Assembly: GCA_036513895.1 (NCBI GenBank)
Contig: DATBYF010000070.1
Span: 1 to 64,000, forward strand
From: Palsa-147 sp036513895
Lineage (GTDB): Bacteria > Acidobacteriota > Terriglobia > Acidiferrales > UBA7541
Direction of reading: 5' to 3'
Length of the DNA stretch: 64,000 nucleotides
Part shown: positions 34,019-43,433 of the stretch, one piece after another
Layout of the letters: each line of letters opens with the position of its first letter
Numbering within the stretch: the stretch's first letter is position 1
The notes under the pieces: generated by a model
What the model was told of the DNA's origin: nothing
What the model saw: only the letters and a program-made list of their open reading frames with translations
Databases searched by the model: none
Program-made: the position numbers and the translations under genes

Positions 34019-34405
34019 ATGCCTGGCTCGCAGACAGCAATGCAGTCAACTCCGCGAAAACTGACAACCCATCAGAAGGCGGTACTGATTCAGGTCCTCC
34101 TAGTGTTCCCCGGACAGCAGGTTAGTGTCTGCTGCTCGCCGACAGCGCCCGACGCGCTCGCTTACGCACAAGATTTCGTGACGATTTTCAAAGCGATTGG
34201 GTGGACGGTGAACGAGGCCGATTGGGCAGAGATCGCCATCGATCGATCTGCGGGCTTGACACTCGTCGTAAGCCGAGGGGCCGAACTGCCGCCTAGTTCG
34301 CAGGCATTTCGAGATTCGCTGCGGATTTATGGAATTGAAGTGGAAGTATTCTGCGATTCGGAGCAGAACTTCGCACCGAGCAGCTTTCTTCTCGCCGTCG
34401 GTTGA
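34019..34405 (+). CDS. unknown small protein
   Basis: 128 residues from an ATG at 34019 (another at 34040). Not recognised. The centre looks folded: a helix-strand pattern with V-S-V-C-C-S-P-T-A-P-D-A, F-K-A-I-G-W-T-V and G-L-T-L-V-V-S. The pattern (surface residues on strand, helix, strand) resembles a small alpha/beta receiver-like or anticodon-like unit. No signal peptide or membrane segment. It stands alone on the plus strand before a convergent gene. Confidence 0.6.
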   Translation: MPGSQTAMQSTPRKLTTHQKAVLIQVLLVFPGQQVSVCCSPTAPDALAYAQDFVTIFKAIGWTVNEADWAEIAIDRSAGLTLVVSRGAELPPSSQAFRDSLRIYGIEVEVFCDSEQNFAPSSFLLAVG

Positions 34406-34456
34406 CGGGTTTTGGGATCGTTACGCTGCTTCTTTTGAGCGGATGCGTTGCGGCGA

Positions 34457-35245
34457 TTATTGCTTCTTGCTGAGCTTGCGGTGAATGTCCGGCCAGAATT
34501 CCTTCAGTTCGTTCCCCAGGGCGTCAACCGCCAACTGCGTGCCCCAATTTGAAAGGCTGCTGGAGGCGCTGCGATCCTGGGCAGGGTAGTAGAGCGTCGA
34601 AATTGCGGTTGCGGTTCCATTGCCCAGAAATTCGGAGAAGTTGAAAGTATGGCCACCAGAATCCTTGCGAGCGACAGCGATTCGGCTTAATGCGTATCCG
34701 AAGCGATGACCGAACCCTCCCTTGCCAAGCTGGAAGTACCGGGGATCGGTTTTCAAAATAGAAGGAAAAACTCCGCCAACCATGATGTTTCCAATCGCCT
34801 GGTCAGCGAAGCCCGCCGCGTATCTCTTTCCATAACCGGCTGCACCCTGTCCAAAGCCTGGGCTCGAGTTATCCGCCTGACGAATGCCGGCCAAAATACC
34901 GACAACAACAAATTCATAGGGGTCAAAGGTGCCTTCAGCGGTGATCTTGAATTTCTGTCCCACCGTGAGCGGCTTGACCTGAGTCTCGTTTTGCACGGTT
35001 AAGTAGTTCGGCATTACATAGAACATCCGGTCGTCTTTTTTGGGGGCGGGATTTTGGCCCTGCGGCTGGGACGCCGCGGGAGGTTGCTGAGGCGCTGTCT
35101 GTGCCGGTGGAGTCTGGCTTTGCGGTGCGGTCTGAGGCGTTGCGGGCGGCGTGTTCTCTGGGGACGCCTGAGCACTTACATCGAGTGCGGCGATTCCAAG
35201 CAGCGCAATCGCACAAAGAATGTTTCGAATGGAGCTAACGATCAA
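34457..35245 (-). CDS. unknown exported protein with Pro/Gln linker
   Basis: 262 residues from a proposed TTG at 35245, which follows GGAGGAAA; a GTG at 35260 lies inside that ribosome site region and is less likely. Signal peptide (ILCAIALLGIAALDVSA), then about 45 residues rich in Pro, Gln, Ala and Thr. The folded part of about 180 residues includes D-P-Y-E-F-V-V-V-G, G-Y-G-K-R-Y-A-A-G-F-A-D and D-P-R-Y-F-Q-L-G-K-G-G. I recall similar unnamed proteins as common in Acidobacteriota, but no function is known to me. It faces the polysaccharide cluster across 230 bases. Confidence 0.75.
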   Translation of the reverse strand: MIVSSIRNILCAIALLGIAALDVSAQASPENTPPATPQTAPQSQTPPAQTAPQQPPAASQPQGQNPAPKKDDRMFYVMPNYLTVQNETQVKPLTVGQKFKITAEGTFDPYEFVVVGILAGIRQADNSSPGFGQGAAGYGKRYAAGFADQAIGNIMVGGVFPSILKTDPRYFQLGKGGFGHRFGYALSRIAVARKDSGGHTFNFSEFLGNGTATAISTLYYPAQDRSASSSLSNWGTQLAVDALGNELKEFWPDIHRKLSKKQ

Positions 35246-35478
35246 ATTTCCTCCGAGCACGGCTTTATAGCCTCAGTGATCGCGCGCTTGAGTCTCAATA
35301 TAGTTTACTCGGAACGGGCAATTCACTCGAATGCAATTCGCCGATGGTTCCGGAGGAACGGACGCCCACGAGAGTAGTACTTGAATGGGTACCTTCTTAC
35401 ACCCGAGATCTAGGACCTAATTGAACCTACCCCGCTTTTCCTGCCTCACCAATACTGGCTGCGGCCTAAACAAGTTTG

Positions 35479-35850
35479 ATGAAGACGATTCGAGTATTGG
35501 TTGCCAATCGCCCGCGCTTGATGCGCGACCTAGTGATGGCCACGGTTGCGGATGAACCAAACATCGAAATCGTCGGCGAGATTCAAGATGGCGGAGAAAT
35601 CGAGACGCACGTTGATCACACCGATCCTGATGTACTGATCGTGGCGCTCGAGGAGGCCGATCGCTTGCCGATGGAATGCTACACAATTTTCCAGAAGCAC
35701 CCTAATTTGCGGATTATCGCGATCGCTTCAGATCGCGAAAGTTCTCTCTACTGCTGGGCCTCGCTGAATATTCACTCGACGCACATTGAAGTTTCCGAGA
35801 ACGGAATCCGCAATGCGCTGTGCGGCCGAACGCAGTTTGTAGGAGATTAG
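35479..35850 (+). CDS. degenerate receiver-like protein at the head of the polysaccharide cluster
   Basis: 123 residues from the ATG at 35479. The fold reads like a response-regulator receiver domain: I-R-V-L-V-A-N-R-P-R-L-M-R-D-L, then I-E-I-V-G-E, D-P-D-V-L-I-V-A-L and L-R-I-I-A-I. The key residues are lost: the acidic pair after strand 1 is A-N, and the phosphoacceptor position in strand 3 is not Asp. There is no DNA-binding domain. It ends 2 bases before the exporter gene starts, so it is in the same operon. A phosphorylation-independent pseudo-receiver is the best reading. Confidence 0.75.
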   Translation: MKTIRVLVANRPRLMRDLVMATVADEPNIEIVGEIQDGGEIETHVDHTDPDVLIVALEEADRLPMECYTIFQKHPNLRIIAIASDRESSLYCWASLNIHSTHIEVSENGIRNALCGRTQFVGD

Positions 35851-35852
35851 CC

Positions 35853-38800
35853 GTGAAGTTTGATCCTGAAAATTCGGTTGAACGATCCATCGCGCGACGT
35901 GTGTCTTTCAATTTAGTATTTTGCCACGCCGCTTTTTCCGGTATCGCTCTCTGTGTTTTGTTTGTGGCTACGCTGCTGATTCCAACGCTTTCGTTTGCAC
36001 AATCGTCCGCGGGCCGGGACGCGAGCACTGCAAATGCGTCTGATTTATCGAAGGAGAATCAGAGCTTTGTTGCTGCTTCGGAGATGGATATCGAAAACAT
36101 CCTGCGTGCCAATGCCGGACTGATGATTGAGCTAAAGCATTGGGTGGCTCGCCAAGCCACCGAGCAGGGGCAACTCATCAGCGAATCCGACCTTTCCGAT
36201 CTGACGATACGAGAGCGCCTGCACGATGACGCGAAGTTTCGAGCTGCGGCGACCGAACTGTTGCAACGATACGGTTACCTCACACCTAAGGTTGATCCAA
36301 ATTCTCAAGTGGCCCGCGAAGACGAGCTGATTTTCGAAGAACGCAGCAAGTTGGTCGAGCAAGGACAGAGCTTCGCGGCGTGCGATGTGAGAACGAACCA
36401 GCGTTGCGGAAGTATGGTTGAAAACACTCGCGATTCGGGCGAGCGTACGGACGAGACGCCAAGATTTCCGTCTGATTCGCTTCCTGTAAAACCAAGGAAT
36501 TCAGAAGCTCCGCTACGGCCCGACCGTAGCTCAGTTGAAACCACGTCGAATCATGCTCCGGCGGATGATGAATCCGCGCGAGAATTTTGGCCAGGAACCA
36601 GTTCGAATTCGAATTCGCCCACGCTGCAGTCGGCATCGATGCCGCTGCCCGAAGACGCTCGAGGCGGAAGTCTTCTGCCGAGTGGGACTAACATTCCCGC
36701 CCGTCGAGCAGAGTCGCCGAGCGATGTTCCACCAGAATTGCAACCTGAACGTTCAGACCCGGAAGCGTCTGCTGGAGGGAAGGGCTCGAAGTTTCCGGGC
36801 GAACCGGCAGAGTACGATTCGTCGCGATATCGCGCCGTGGACATGGAGCGAAGCGTTGATTTTAACGGACATGGGATGGTGGCAACGCGCGATCCGTATT
36901 CTGACATTCCTTCGCTTCGCGAAATGTATATGCAGGCGTCGCCGGAACTGGGCGCGACCAGACGATTTGGCATTGATGTCTTCGAGCATCATTCGCAGAA
37001 CTCTCAAGACATTCCAATGGATCTTCCCGTCGGGCCGGAGTATGTGGTCGGTCCTGGCGACAGCCTGTCGATAGATTTGTGGGGAGGCGTTTCGCAACGA
37101 CTCTATCGCGCGGTGGACCGCGAAGGCCGTGTCAGTTTGCCGGAGGTGGGCCCCGTTCTGGTCAGTGGGAAATCGCTTGGCGAAGTGCAGCAGACCGTGC
37201 AGCAAGTACTGCGCACGCAATTCCGTGAAGTTTCAGCGGATGTATCGCTGGCGCGGCTTCGATCGGTGCGCGTGTATGTTGTGGGCGACGTCGAGCATCC
37301 TGGCGCCTACGACGTCAGCTCGCTTTCAACTCCTCTGAATGCGCTTTTTCTTGCGGGCGGACCTACCGAACGCGGCTCGCTTCGAATTGTGCAACATTTT
37401 CGCGGGCAACAACTCGTGCAGGATGTTGATCTCTACGCTTTGTTGCTTCACGGCATGAAGTCTGATCTGGCGCGGCTCGAAAATGGAGACACGATTCTGG
37501 TGCCGCCCATCGGTGCGGGCGTGACTGTTGAAGGCATGGTGCGCCGGCCGGCTATTTACGAGTTGCGAACGGAGAAGAGCCTCGCGGATGTTCTGCAGCT
37601 CGCCGGCGGGATCCTGCCGAGCGCGGCGCTCGACCACATCGAAATCGAACGCCTCGTGGATCATGCCAAGCGAACGATGGTGAGCCTGTCCGTCTCGGAC
37701 GCCGCGGGCGCGAATGATGCACAGAAACAACTCGAGTCGTTTGCCGTTCAAGACAAGGACATCATTCGATTGTTTCCCATCGCTTCCTATAATCAGGAAG
37801 CTGTGTATCTCGAAGGCCATGTGCTGCGTCCGGGCCGCTACGCCTATCGCGAGGGCATGAAATTCTCAGACGTTGTGACGTCCTATTCCGATCTGATGCC
37901 CGAACCCGCTGAGAAATATGCCGAGATCATTCATTTGAACCCTCCGGATTACCGGCCGAGCGTCGAGAGTTTCCGCCTCGGCGACATTCTGGCGAATCGC
38001 GCGCCGGCACCTGTTTTAAGACCGATGGACACGATTCGGGTCTTCGGCAAATACGATTTTGAGAGTTTGCCGACGGTCTCGGTATGGGGAGAAGTTCGGC
38101 ATCCCGGTTCGTACCGCACTTCGGGAGAAATGCACGTAAGTGATGCATTGCATATCGCGGGCGGCGCAACACCAGACGCGCTCTTAAACGCCGCGCAAGT
38201 CTTTCGGACACTGCCTGACAGCACGCTCAGAGTTTTCAGTGTTGATCTCCAGAAAGCGAATTTGGGAGATGCGGGGGCCAACATTGTTATTCAGCCGCGA
38301 GATCGCATCGTCATCCATCGCAATCCCGCAAAAGTTGACCCGCCAAGCGTTTATGTAAAAGGCGAAATCTCTTCGCCGGGCCGCTATCCGCTTACCACGG
38401 GAATGCGAGTCTCGGACTTAATCCGTGCCGGCGGAGGCCTGCGCCGCAGCGCGGATCCGGAAATAGCAAGCCTGACCGAATTTCGCGTCGCCGATGCGGC
38501 AGAGGTAGTTGGCGACGAGCGTTCGGTCAACGTCGCGGCGGCGCTTGCGGGAGATTTCGATCGCGACCTCGCGTTGCGCGATGGCGACACATTAACGATC
38601 CGCAAGATCAGCGGCTGGGACGATCGTGGCGCTTCGATCAGCGTTCGCGGCGAGGTGCGGCATCCAGGCGTATTTGGGATCGAACCGGGTGAAAGACTGA
38701 GCTCGGTGATCGAGCGCGCTGGAGGTTTCAGCGCGAGCGCGTATCCCTACGGTATCGTATTCCAGCGGTATGAAGTGCGCGATCAGGAGGAACGCAGTCA

Positions 38801-39386
38801 GCGGTCGCTGATCCAGCGCGTGCAGGAGGAGCAGCAGTCACTCAATCAGCTTCCAGACAATGACAGCAACCAGAAAGCGGTAAAGCTCGCGACCATCGCT
38901 CAGTGGCAACACGTTCTCGATAACCTCGAGAGCAATCCGCCCATTGGGCGCCTCGTGATCCATATCAATTCGAATATCCGCGCTTGGCGCAACACAAACG
39001 AAGACATCGCGGTGCGCGCAGGCGATGTCTTGATCGTTCCGAAGACGCCAAACTTTGTTTTGGTGTCCGGTCAGGTCTACAACCCCACAGCAATCGCATA
39101 TCGCCCCGGCAGAAGCGCGAGATGGTATCTCAACCAGGGCGGAGGTCCGACCCATATCGCCGACAAGAAAGCAATTTTCGTCATTCGCGCGGACGGCGCC
39201 GTCTTGAGTTCGCAAGCGGTGGATTCTCTTTGGAACGGCGATCCACTTCGAACATCGCTTCAACCCGGGGATACGGTTGTCGTTCCGGAGAAAGCGGTGG
39301 GGAGAAGCATCGCGTGGCAGAGCGTTTTTCTGGCTGGACAAGTAGCTTCATCGGTCGTGTCCGCGGCTTTCATTGCAACGCATTAG
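35853..39386 (+). CDS. SLBB-domain outer-membrane polysaccharide export protein (OPX/Wza-like)
   Basis: 1177 residues from a GTG at 35853 with AGGAG 8 bases before it. Signal segment (FSGIALCVLFVATLLIP), a long polar low-complexity region (about 40-370), then the Poly_export domain (V-V-G-P-G-D-S-L-S-I-D-L-W-G-G) and at least six SLBB-like repeats recognised by V-x-G-E-V-x-x-P-G and L-I-x-A-G-G motifs (V-E-G-M-V-R-R-P, V-W-G-E-V-R-H-P-G, V-K-G-E-I-S-S-P-G, V-R-G-E-V-R-H-P-G). It is much longer than E. coli Wza (about 380 residues). It should form the periplasm-spanning export channel. A hydrophobic C-terminal stretch ends it. Confidence 0.92.
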   Translation: MKFDPENSVERSIARRVSFNLVFCHAAFSGIALCVLFVATLLIPTLSFAQSSAGRDASTANASDLSKENQSFVAASEMDIENILRANAGLMIELKHWVARQATEQGQLISESDLSDLTIRERLHDDAKFRAAATELLQRYGYLTPKVDPNSQVAREDELIFEERSKLVEQGQSFAACDVRTNQRCGSMVENTRDSGERTDETPRFPSDSLPVKPRNSEAPLRPDRSSVETTSNHAPADDESAREFWPGTSSNSNSPTLQSASMPLPEDARGGSLLPSGTNIPARRAESPSDVPPELQPERSDPEASAGGKGSKFPGEPAEYDSSRYRAVDMERSVDFNGHGMVATRDPYSDIPSLREMYMQASPELGATRRFGIDVFEHHSQNSQDIPMDLPVGPEYVVGPGDSLSIDLWGGVSQRLYRAVDREGRVSLPEVGPVLVSGKSLGEVQQTVQQVLRTQFREVSADVSLARLRSVRVYVVGDVEHPGAYDVSSLSTPLNALFLAGGPTERGSLRIVQHFRGQQLVQDVDLYALLLHGMKSDLARLENGDTILVPPIGAGVTVEGMVRRPAIYELRTEKSLADVLQLAGGILPSAALDHIEIERLVDHAKRTMVSLSVSDAAGANDAQKQLESFAVQDKDIIRLFPIASYNQEAVYLEGHVLRPGRYAYREGMKFSDVVTSYSDLMPEPAEKYAEIIHLNPPDYRPSVESFRLGDILANRAPAPVLRPMDTIRVFGKYDFESLPTVSVWGEVRHPGSYRTSGEMHVSDALHIAGGATPDALLNAAQVFRTLPDSTLRVFSVDLQKANLGDAGANIVIQPRDRIVIHRNPAKVDPPSVYVKGEISSPGRYPLTTGMRVSDLIRAGGGLRRSADPEIASLTEFRVADAAEVVGDERSVNVAAALAGDFDRDLALRDGDTLTIRKISGWDDRGASISVRGEVRHPGVFGIEPGERLSSVIERAGGFSASAYPYGIVFQRYEVRDQEERSQRSLIQRVQEEQQSLNQLPDNDSNQKAVKLATIAQWQHVLDNLESNPPIGRLVIHINSNIRAWRNTNEDIAVRAGDVLIVPKTPNFVLVSGQVYNPTAIAYRPGRSARWYLNQGGGPTHIADKKAIFVIRADGAVLSSQAVDSLWNGDPLRTSLQPGDTVVVPEKAVGRSIAWQSVFLAGQVASSVVSAAFIATH

Positions 39387-39388
39387 TT

Positions 39389-41899
39389 ATGGACGCGCGC
39401 AATGTGTGGCATCGAGGAGTGCGGGGACTGGGTGGGCCGTTACTTTTGGCCATCGCATTGTCGGGCGTACCCCGCGGCTTGAGAGCTCAGGAACAATCCA
39501 CCGAAACGATGCCGGTGGCTGACTCGCAGGCGGAACCAAAACAAGCAGTCACGGAGACGCCGCGGTTGGTGGCGCAAGATTCAAAGACTCGCAGCGACGA
39601 TTACGGCAACGCGATAGGAACTCAATTCGTGAAACATCTTTGGTCGGATCAAATCGATATCTGGACAAGTCCAAGCCGGCTTCACTGGGAAGACGGCCAG
39701 TGGCTCGTTCCTTTCGCCTTCGTGACTGGAGGGCTCTTTGCGACGGATCGAGCTTCCGAACGAGTCATCTCGGGCTCACCGACAAACTTCAATCGTTATC
39801 TCACCTGGGGAGTTGAGCCTCTGGCCGAGTTGGTCGCCCTCGGCGGCGGCACTTTTCTGATGAGACACGTTCGCCGGGGCGGGCAAATGAGAGAGACGTA
39901 CATCCTCAGTGCGGAGGCCATTCTTGACAGCCTCGCGGTAAGCACAGCCGGCGAGTACGCGCTTGGCCGGGAACGGCCGAACGAAGACGCGTCGCGCGGC
40001 AGATTTTTTGCGGGGGGCACGTCGTTCCCTTCGAACCATGCTGCCATTGCGTGGTCGGCCGCCAGCGTTTTGGCCCACGAATATCCAGGGCCGTTGACCG
40101 AATTTCTAGCCTATGGAACGGCATCGGCGATCAGCGCGTCACGGGTTCTCGGCAAAGAGCATTTTCCATCGGATGTCTTCGTTGGCAGCGCCATGGGCTG
40201 GATGATCGGACGGGAAGTCTATCGCAAGCATCATTCCAGCGAACTCGATGAAGGAGGCGGCTGGGAAAGCTTGTCAGGCGATGAGGAAAGCGATCAGCCG
40301 CACGACACCCGCAACATGGGCTCGCCATTTGTTCCGCTCGATAGCTGGGTGTATCCAGCGCTCGAAAAGCTCGCCGCGCTCGGTTATGTCAGCACGGCGA
40401 TGGAAGGGCTTCGCCCGTGGACGCGAATTGCGTGCGCACGAATCGTGAATGAGTCAAAGGACACATTCGATAGCGGCGAGAGCCCAAACAGAATTGCGTC
40501 TGAGCTGAAATCACGTCTCGAGCAGGAATTTTCCTACGAGATTACGTTGCTTGGAGGAAACCGCAATCTCACCGCAAATGTTGAATCAATCTATGCTCGC
40601 ACTGTTTCAATCAGTGGCCCACCACTGACGGACAGTTTTCATTTCGGGCAAACCATTTCGTACGACTTCGGCCGGCCGTTCGAGCGGGGAATCAACCTGC
40701 AGGATGGCGGATCGTTCAGCGCATCGGCGGGCCCGATAACATTCTACATGCGCGCGGAATATCAGCACGCGCCGGGAGCTCCGGCGCCCTCTCCTGCGGT
40801 CATTAACGTGATCGCGCAAACCGACTTAATAGCCGCTCCGCCCGACGTGAGAGTTGCTTCAATCAACCGTCCCGAATTGCTCGACACCTACTTGGCTGTA
40901 AATCTTGGCAATTGGGAGATATCGCTGGGAAGGCAAAGTCTGGACTGGGGACCGGGTCCGGGAGGGTCGCTGCTGTGGAGCAACAACATCGAGCCGGCCA
41001 ATATGGTGCGCTTCGTAAATCCAGAACCGTTCGAACTGCCCGGCTTTTTGCGGTTCCTCGGGCCGGCACGACTCGATCAGTTTTTCGGGCGCCTCGAAGG
41101 ACATCATTACATTACCCGTCCATTCATGATGGGACAGAAAATCAATTTCAAGCCGATACCCTCAATCGAAATCGGATTTGGAAGAACACTGGAGATAGGC
41201 GGAAAAGGGCCGGGCGCGGACCCGATCACATCCACGAACGTGCTTTATGGATTTTTTGGCCAGGTTCGGCCTGTTTATGACCACATCCCTGGACACACCC
41301 AATCGGAGATGGATTGGACGTTTTACGTTCCCGGAGTGCGCAACTACATCGTGTTTTATGGCGACGTGTATGCTGCCGACGATTTCATTCCCTGGCAGAA
41401 TCCGCCTAAAAATCCCTTCCGGCCTGGCATTTACATCACCCATTTTCCGAAGCTTCCCAATCTTGACCTGCATATCGAAGCTGCTTCGACAGAATCATCA
41501 GGTTGGAATGAGGGCAATCACGGCAATCTGAATTACTGGAATTTCACCTATCGCGATGGATCGACGTATAACGGATTTTTGATTGGGAACACGGTTGGCC
41601 GGATGGGCCGGGCGATCCAAAGTTGGCTCACATATCAGGTTAACGCCCGGAATTCTCTGCAGTTCACATACAAACACAATTCCGTTAGCCCTGCCTTTAT
41701 TCCGCAGGGAGGTTACTGGCAGGACTACGCGGTTCTGAACGATTGGTACTTGCGCTCCGGCTTTTATCTACGGAGCGAGCTGCAGTACGAACACATTTCG
41801 AGCTATCCGATTTTGTTTAGCGGCAGCCGGGAAAATGTTTCGGCGATTCTCGAGGTTGGGTTTTCTCCCAACTCGGGAAAGAGGCAAAGCGGCCGATAG
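39389..41899 (+). CDS. PAP2 phosphatase domain fused to Wzi-like capsule assembly barrel
   Basis: 836 residues from the ATG at 39389, right after the exporter stop; the frame stays open upstream inside that gene, but this ATG precedes the signal peptide (GPLLLAIALSGVPRGLRA). Residues about 100-285 form a PAP2-type domain with the three acid-phosphatase motifs: L-G-R-E-R-P, S-F-P-S-N-H-A and S-R-V-L-G-K-E-H-F-P-S-D. The C-terminal half (about 310-830) fits the Wzi outer-membrane family (I-S-L-G-R-Q-S-L-D-W-G-P-G and L-P-G-F-L-R-F-L-G-P, with many beta strands). It may join undecaprenyl pyrophosphate recycling or another dephosphorylation to surface attachment. Confidence 0.88.
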   Translation: MDARNVWHRGVRGLGGPLLLAIALSGVPRGLRAQEQSTETMPVADSQAEPKQAVTETPRLVAQDSKTRSDDYGNAIGTQFVKHLWSDQIDIWTSPSRLHWEDGQWLVPFAFVTGGLFATDRASERVISGSPTNFNRYLTWGVEPLAELVALGGGTFLMRHVRRGGQMRETYILSAEAILDSLAVSTAGEYALGRERPNEDASRGRFFAGGTSFPSNHAAIAWSAASVLAHEYPGPLTEFLAYGTASAISASRVLGKEHFPSDVFVGSAMGWMIGREVYRKHHSSELDEGGGWESLSGDEESDQPHDTRNMGSPFVPLDSWVYPALEKLAALGYVSTAMEGLRPWTRIACARIVNESKDTFDSGESPNRIASELKSRLEQEFSYEITLLGGNRNLTANVESIYARTVSISGPPLTDSFHFGQTISYDFGRPFERGINLQDGGSFSASAGPITFYMRAEYQHAPGAPAPSPAVINVIAQTDLIAAPPDVRVASINRPELLDTYLAVNLGNWEISLGRQSLDWGPGPGGSLLWSNNIEPANMVRFVNPEPFELPGFLRFLGPARLDQFFGRLEGHHYITRPFMMGQKINFKPIPSIEIGFGRTLEIGGKGPGADPITSTNVLYGFFGQVRPVYDHIPGHTQSEMDWTFYVPGVRNYIVFYGDVYAADDFIPWQNPPKNPFRPGIYITHFPKLPNLDLHIEAASTESSGWNEGNHGNLNYWNFTYRDGSTYNGFLIGNTVGRMGRAIQSWLTYQVNARNSLQFTYKHNSVSPAFIPQGGYWQDYAVLNDWYLRSGFYLRSELQYEHISSYPILFSGSRENVSAILEVGFSPNSGKRQSGR

Positions 41900-42035
41900 A
41901 TGGATTGGCGCGCGGGCGTCTCGTGTTCACTTTGCGCGCCGATTTGCTGTGTAACTCTATGATTATAAATGTATTAGGGTACAGACGCTGCTGTAAGTGG
42001 CGCGGCGAAGCTGCCTCCGTAGGCCTTATGCGGCC

Positions 42036-43433
42036 ATGGCTGATATTGCTGCCGAACAAGAGGAAAAAGTGAGTGATTTCTCTCGAGCTTCCGAGCTTGG
42101 GACCGCGGAAGATTCCGAATTCCACAGCAAGCGCAGGCTCGATCAGTTGCGCCTCTTATGGGACCGCCGCCAATTGCTTTTTCGAAGTACGGGCGCAGGG
42201 TTAATTGTGGCGACTCTTATTGCGTTCCTGATTCCGAATCACTACACGAGCATGACTCAACTGATGCCGCCCGATACGCAGTCGACGTCGAACGCCCTGA
42301 TGCTGGCTGGATTGGCGGCAAAGGCCGGGGGCGGAATGGGAGCTGTGGCTGGGGACCTGCTCGGACTGAAAAGTTCCGGCGCGCTGTTTGTCGGTATGTT
42401 GCAGAGCCAGACAAATCAAAACCGCTTGGTCGAGCAGTTCAACCTGAAAAAAATCTATGGCAAAAAGCTGCAGGAAGACGCGCGAAGGGAACTCAACGAG
42501 AACACTTTTATCCAGGAAGATCGCAAGAGCGGCATCATCTCCGTCGCGGTGACGGATGAGAGTCCCGAGCGAGCCGCTGATCTGGCCAACGCCTATGTCG
42601 TCGAACTGAACACGATGGTTTCGCAGCTCTCAACCTCATCAGCGCATCGCGAACGCGTTTTTCTGGAGGGCCGGCTGCAATCGGTGAAGCTCGAACTCGA
42701 TGACTCGGAAGAACAGCTCGCGCAGTTCTCGAGCAAGAACAAAACGCTCGATATGCAGCAGCAGGGAAAAGCGATGCTTGAGGCGGCTGCAGCCCTGTCC
42801 GGGCAGTTTATCGCCGCGCAATCGGAACTTGAGGGGTTACGGCAGATTTATACCGATAGCAACGGCCGCGTCCGTGAATTGAATGCACGGGTCGGAGAAC
42901 TACGCAAGGAGCTTGAAAAACTTGGCGGAAACGAGGGCGCAAAATCGATTGCCGGAGCAAAAACCGCGGACCTCTCTGAGGCGGATTCGCTCAGCGGTTT
43001 AAACCTTGGCGACACTTCGTCGGTCATGCCTTACCCCTCGATACGCGAATTGCCTTTGCTCGGCGCGAAGTGGGCCGATTATTATCGCCGCGCCAAGGTC
43101 GAGGAAACTGTCTCCGAACTGCTGACCGAGCAGTATGAACTTGCGAAAGTGGAAGAGGCCAAGGAAACGCCTAGCGTCAAAGTGCTCGACCCAGCGGAAG
43201 TTCCTCTAAAAAAGTCGTACCCCCCGAGGATCATGGTTGTGGTTATTGGCACGGCGATTGCGTTTGCGCTCTCGGCAGTATCGATCATTGGGGGCGTTCA
43301 TTGGCGCGATATTGATCCGGGGGATGAGCGCAAAATTTTCATGCAGGAGATCATGACGACAACGAAAGCCGGGATTTTCAGGGTTTTGCAAAACGGTACG
43401 CGAGTGAGCGCGAAACATGAGCACAACTCTTAA
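42036..43433 (+). CDS. Wzz/GumC-type chain-length (polysaccharide co-polymerase) protein
   Basis: 465 residues from the ATG at 42036; a GTG at 41997 is also in frame. First membrane helix about residues 45-65 (G-A-G-L-I-V-A-T-L-I-A-F-L), then the Wzz domain, a long coiled-coil region (about 200-300), and a second helix near the end (M-V-V-V-I-G-T-A-I-A-F-A-L). The K-V-L-D-P-A-E-V-P motif just before helix two is typical. There is no BY-kinase domain and no separate kinase gene in the cluster, so chain-length control by tyrosine phosphorylation is not obvious. It overlaps the next gene by 17 bases. Confidence 0.9.
   Translation: MADIAAEQEEKVSDFSRASELGTAEDSEFHSKRRLDQLRLLWDRRQLLFRSTGAGLIVATLIAFLIPNHYTSMTQLMPPDTQSTSNALMLAGLAAKAGGGMGAVAGDLLGLKSSGALFVGMLQSQTNQNRLVEQFNLKKIYGKKLQEDARRELNENTFIQEDRKSGIISVAVTDESPERAADLANAYVVELNTMVSQLSTSSAHRERVFLEGRLQSVKLELDDSEEQLAQFSSKNKTLDMQQQGKAMLEAAAALSGQFIAAQSELEGLRQIYTDSNGRVRELNARVGELRKELEKLGGNEGAKSIAGAKTADLSEADSLSGLNLGDTSSVMPYPSIRELPLLGAKWADYYRRAKVEETVSELLTEQYELAKVEEAKETPSVKVLDPAEVPLKKSYPPRIMVVVIGTAIAFALSAVSIIGGVHWRDIDPGDERKIFMQEIMTTTKAGIFRVLQNGTRVSAKHEHNS

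Noticed and set aside
38984..39388. Extended N-terminus for the PAP2-Wzi gene.
   Set aside because: The added 135 codons lie wholly inside the SLBB exporter gene; the ATG at 39389 leads straight into a signal peptide.
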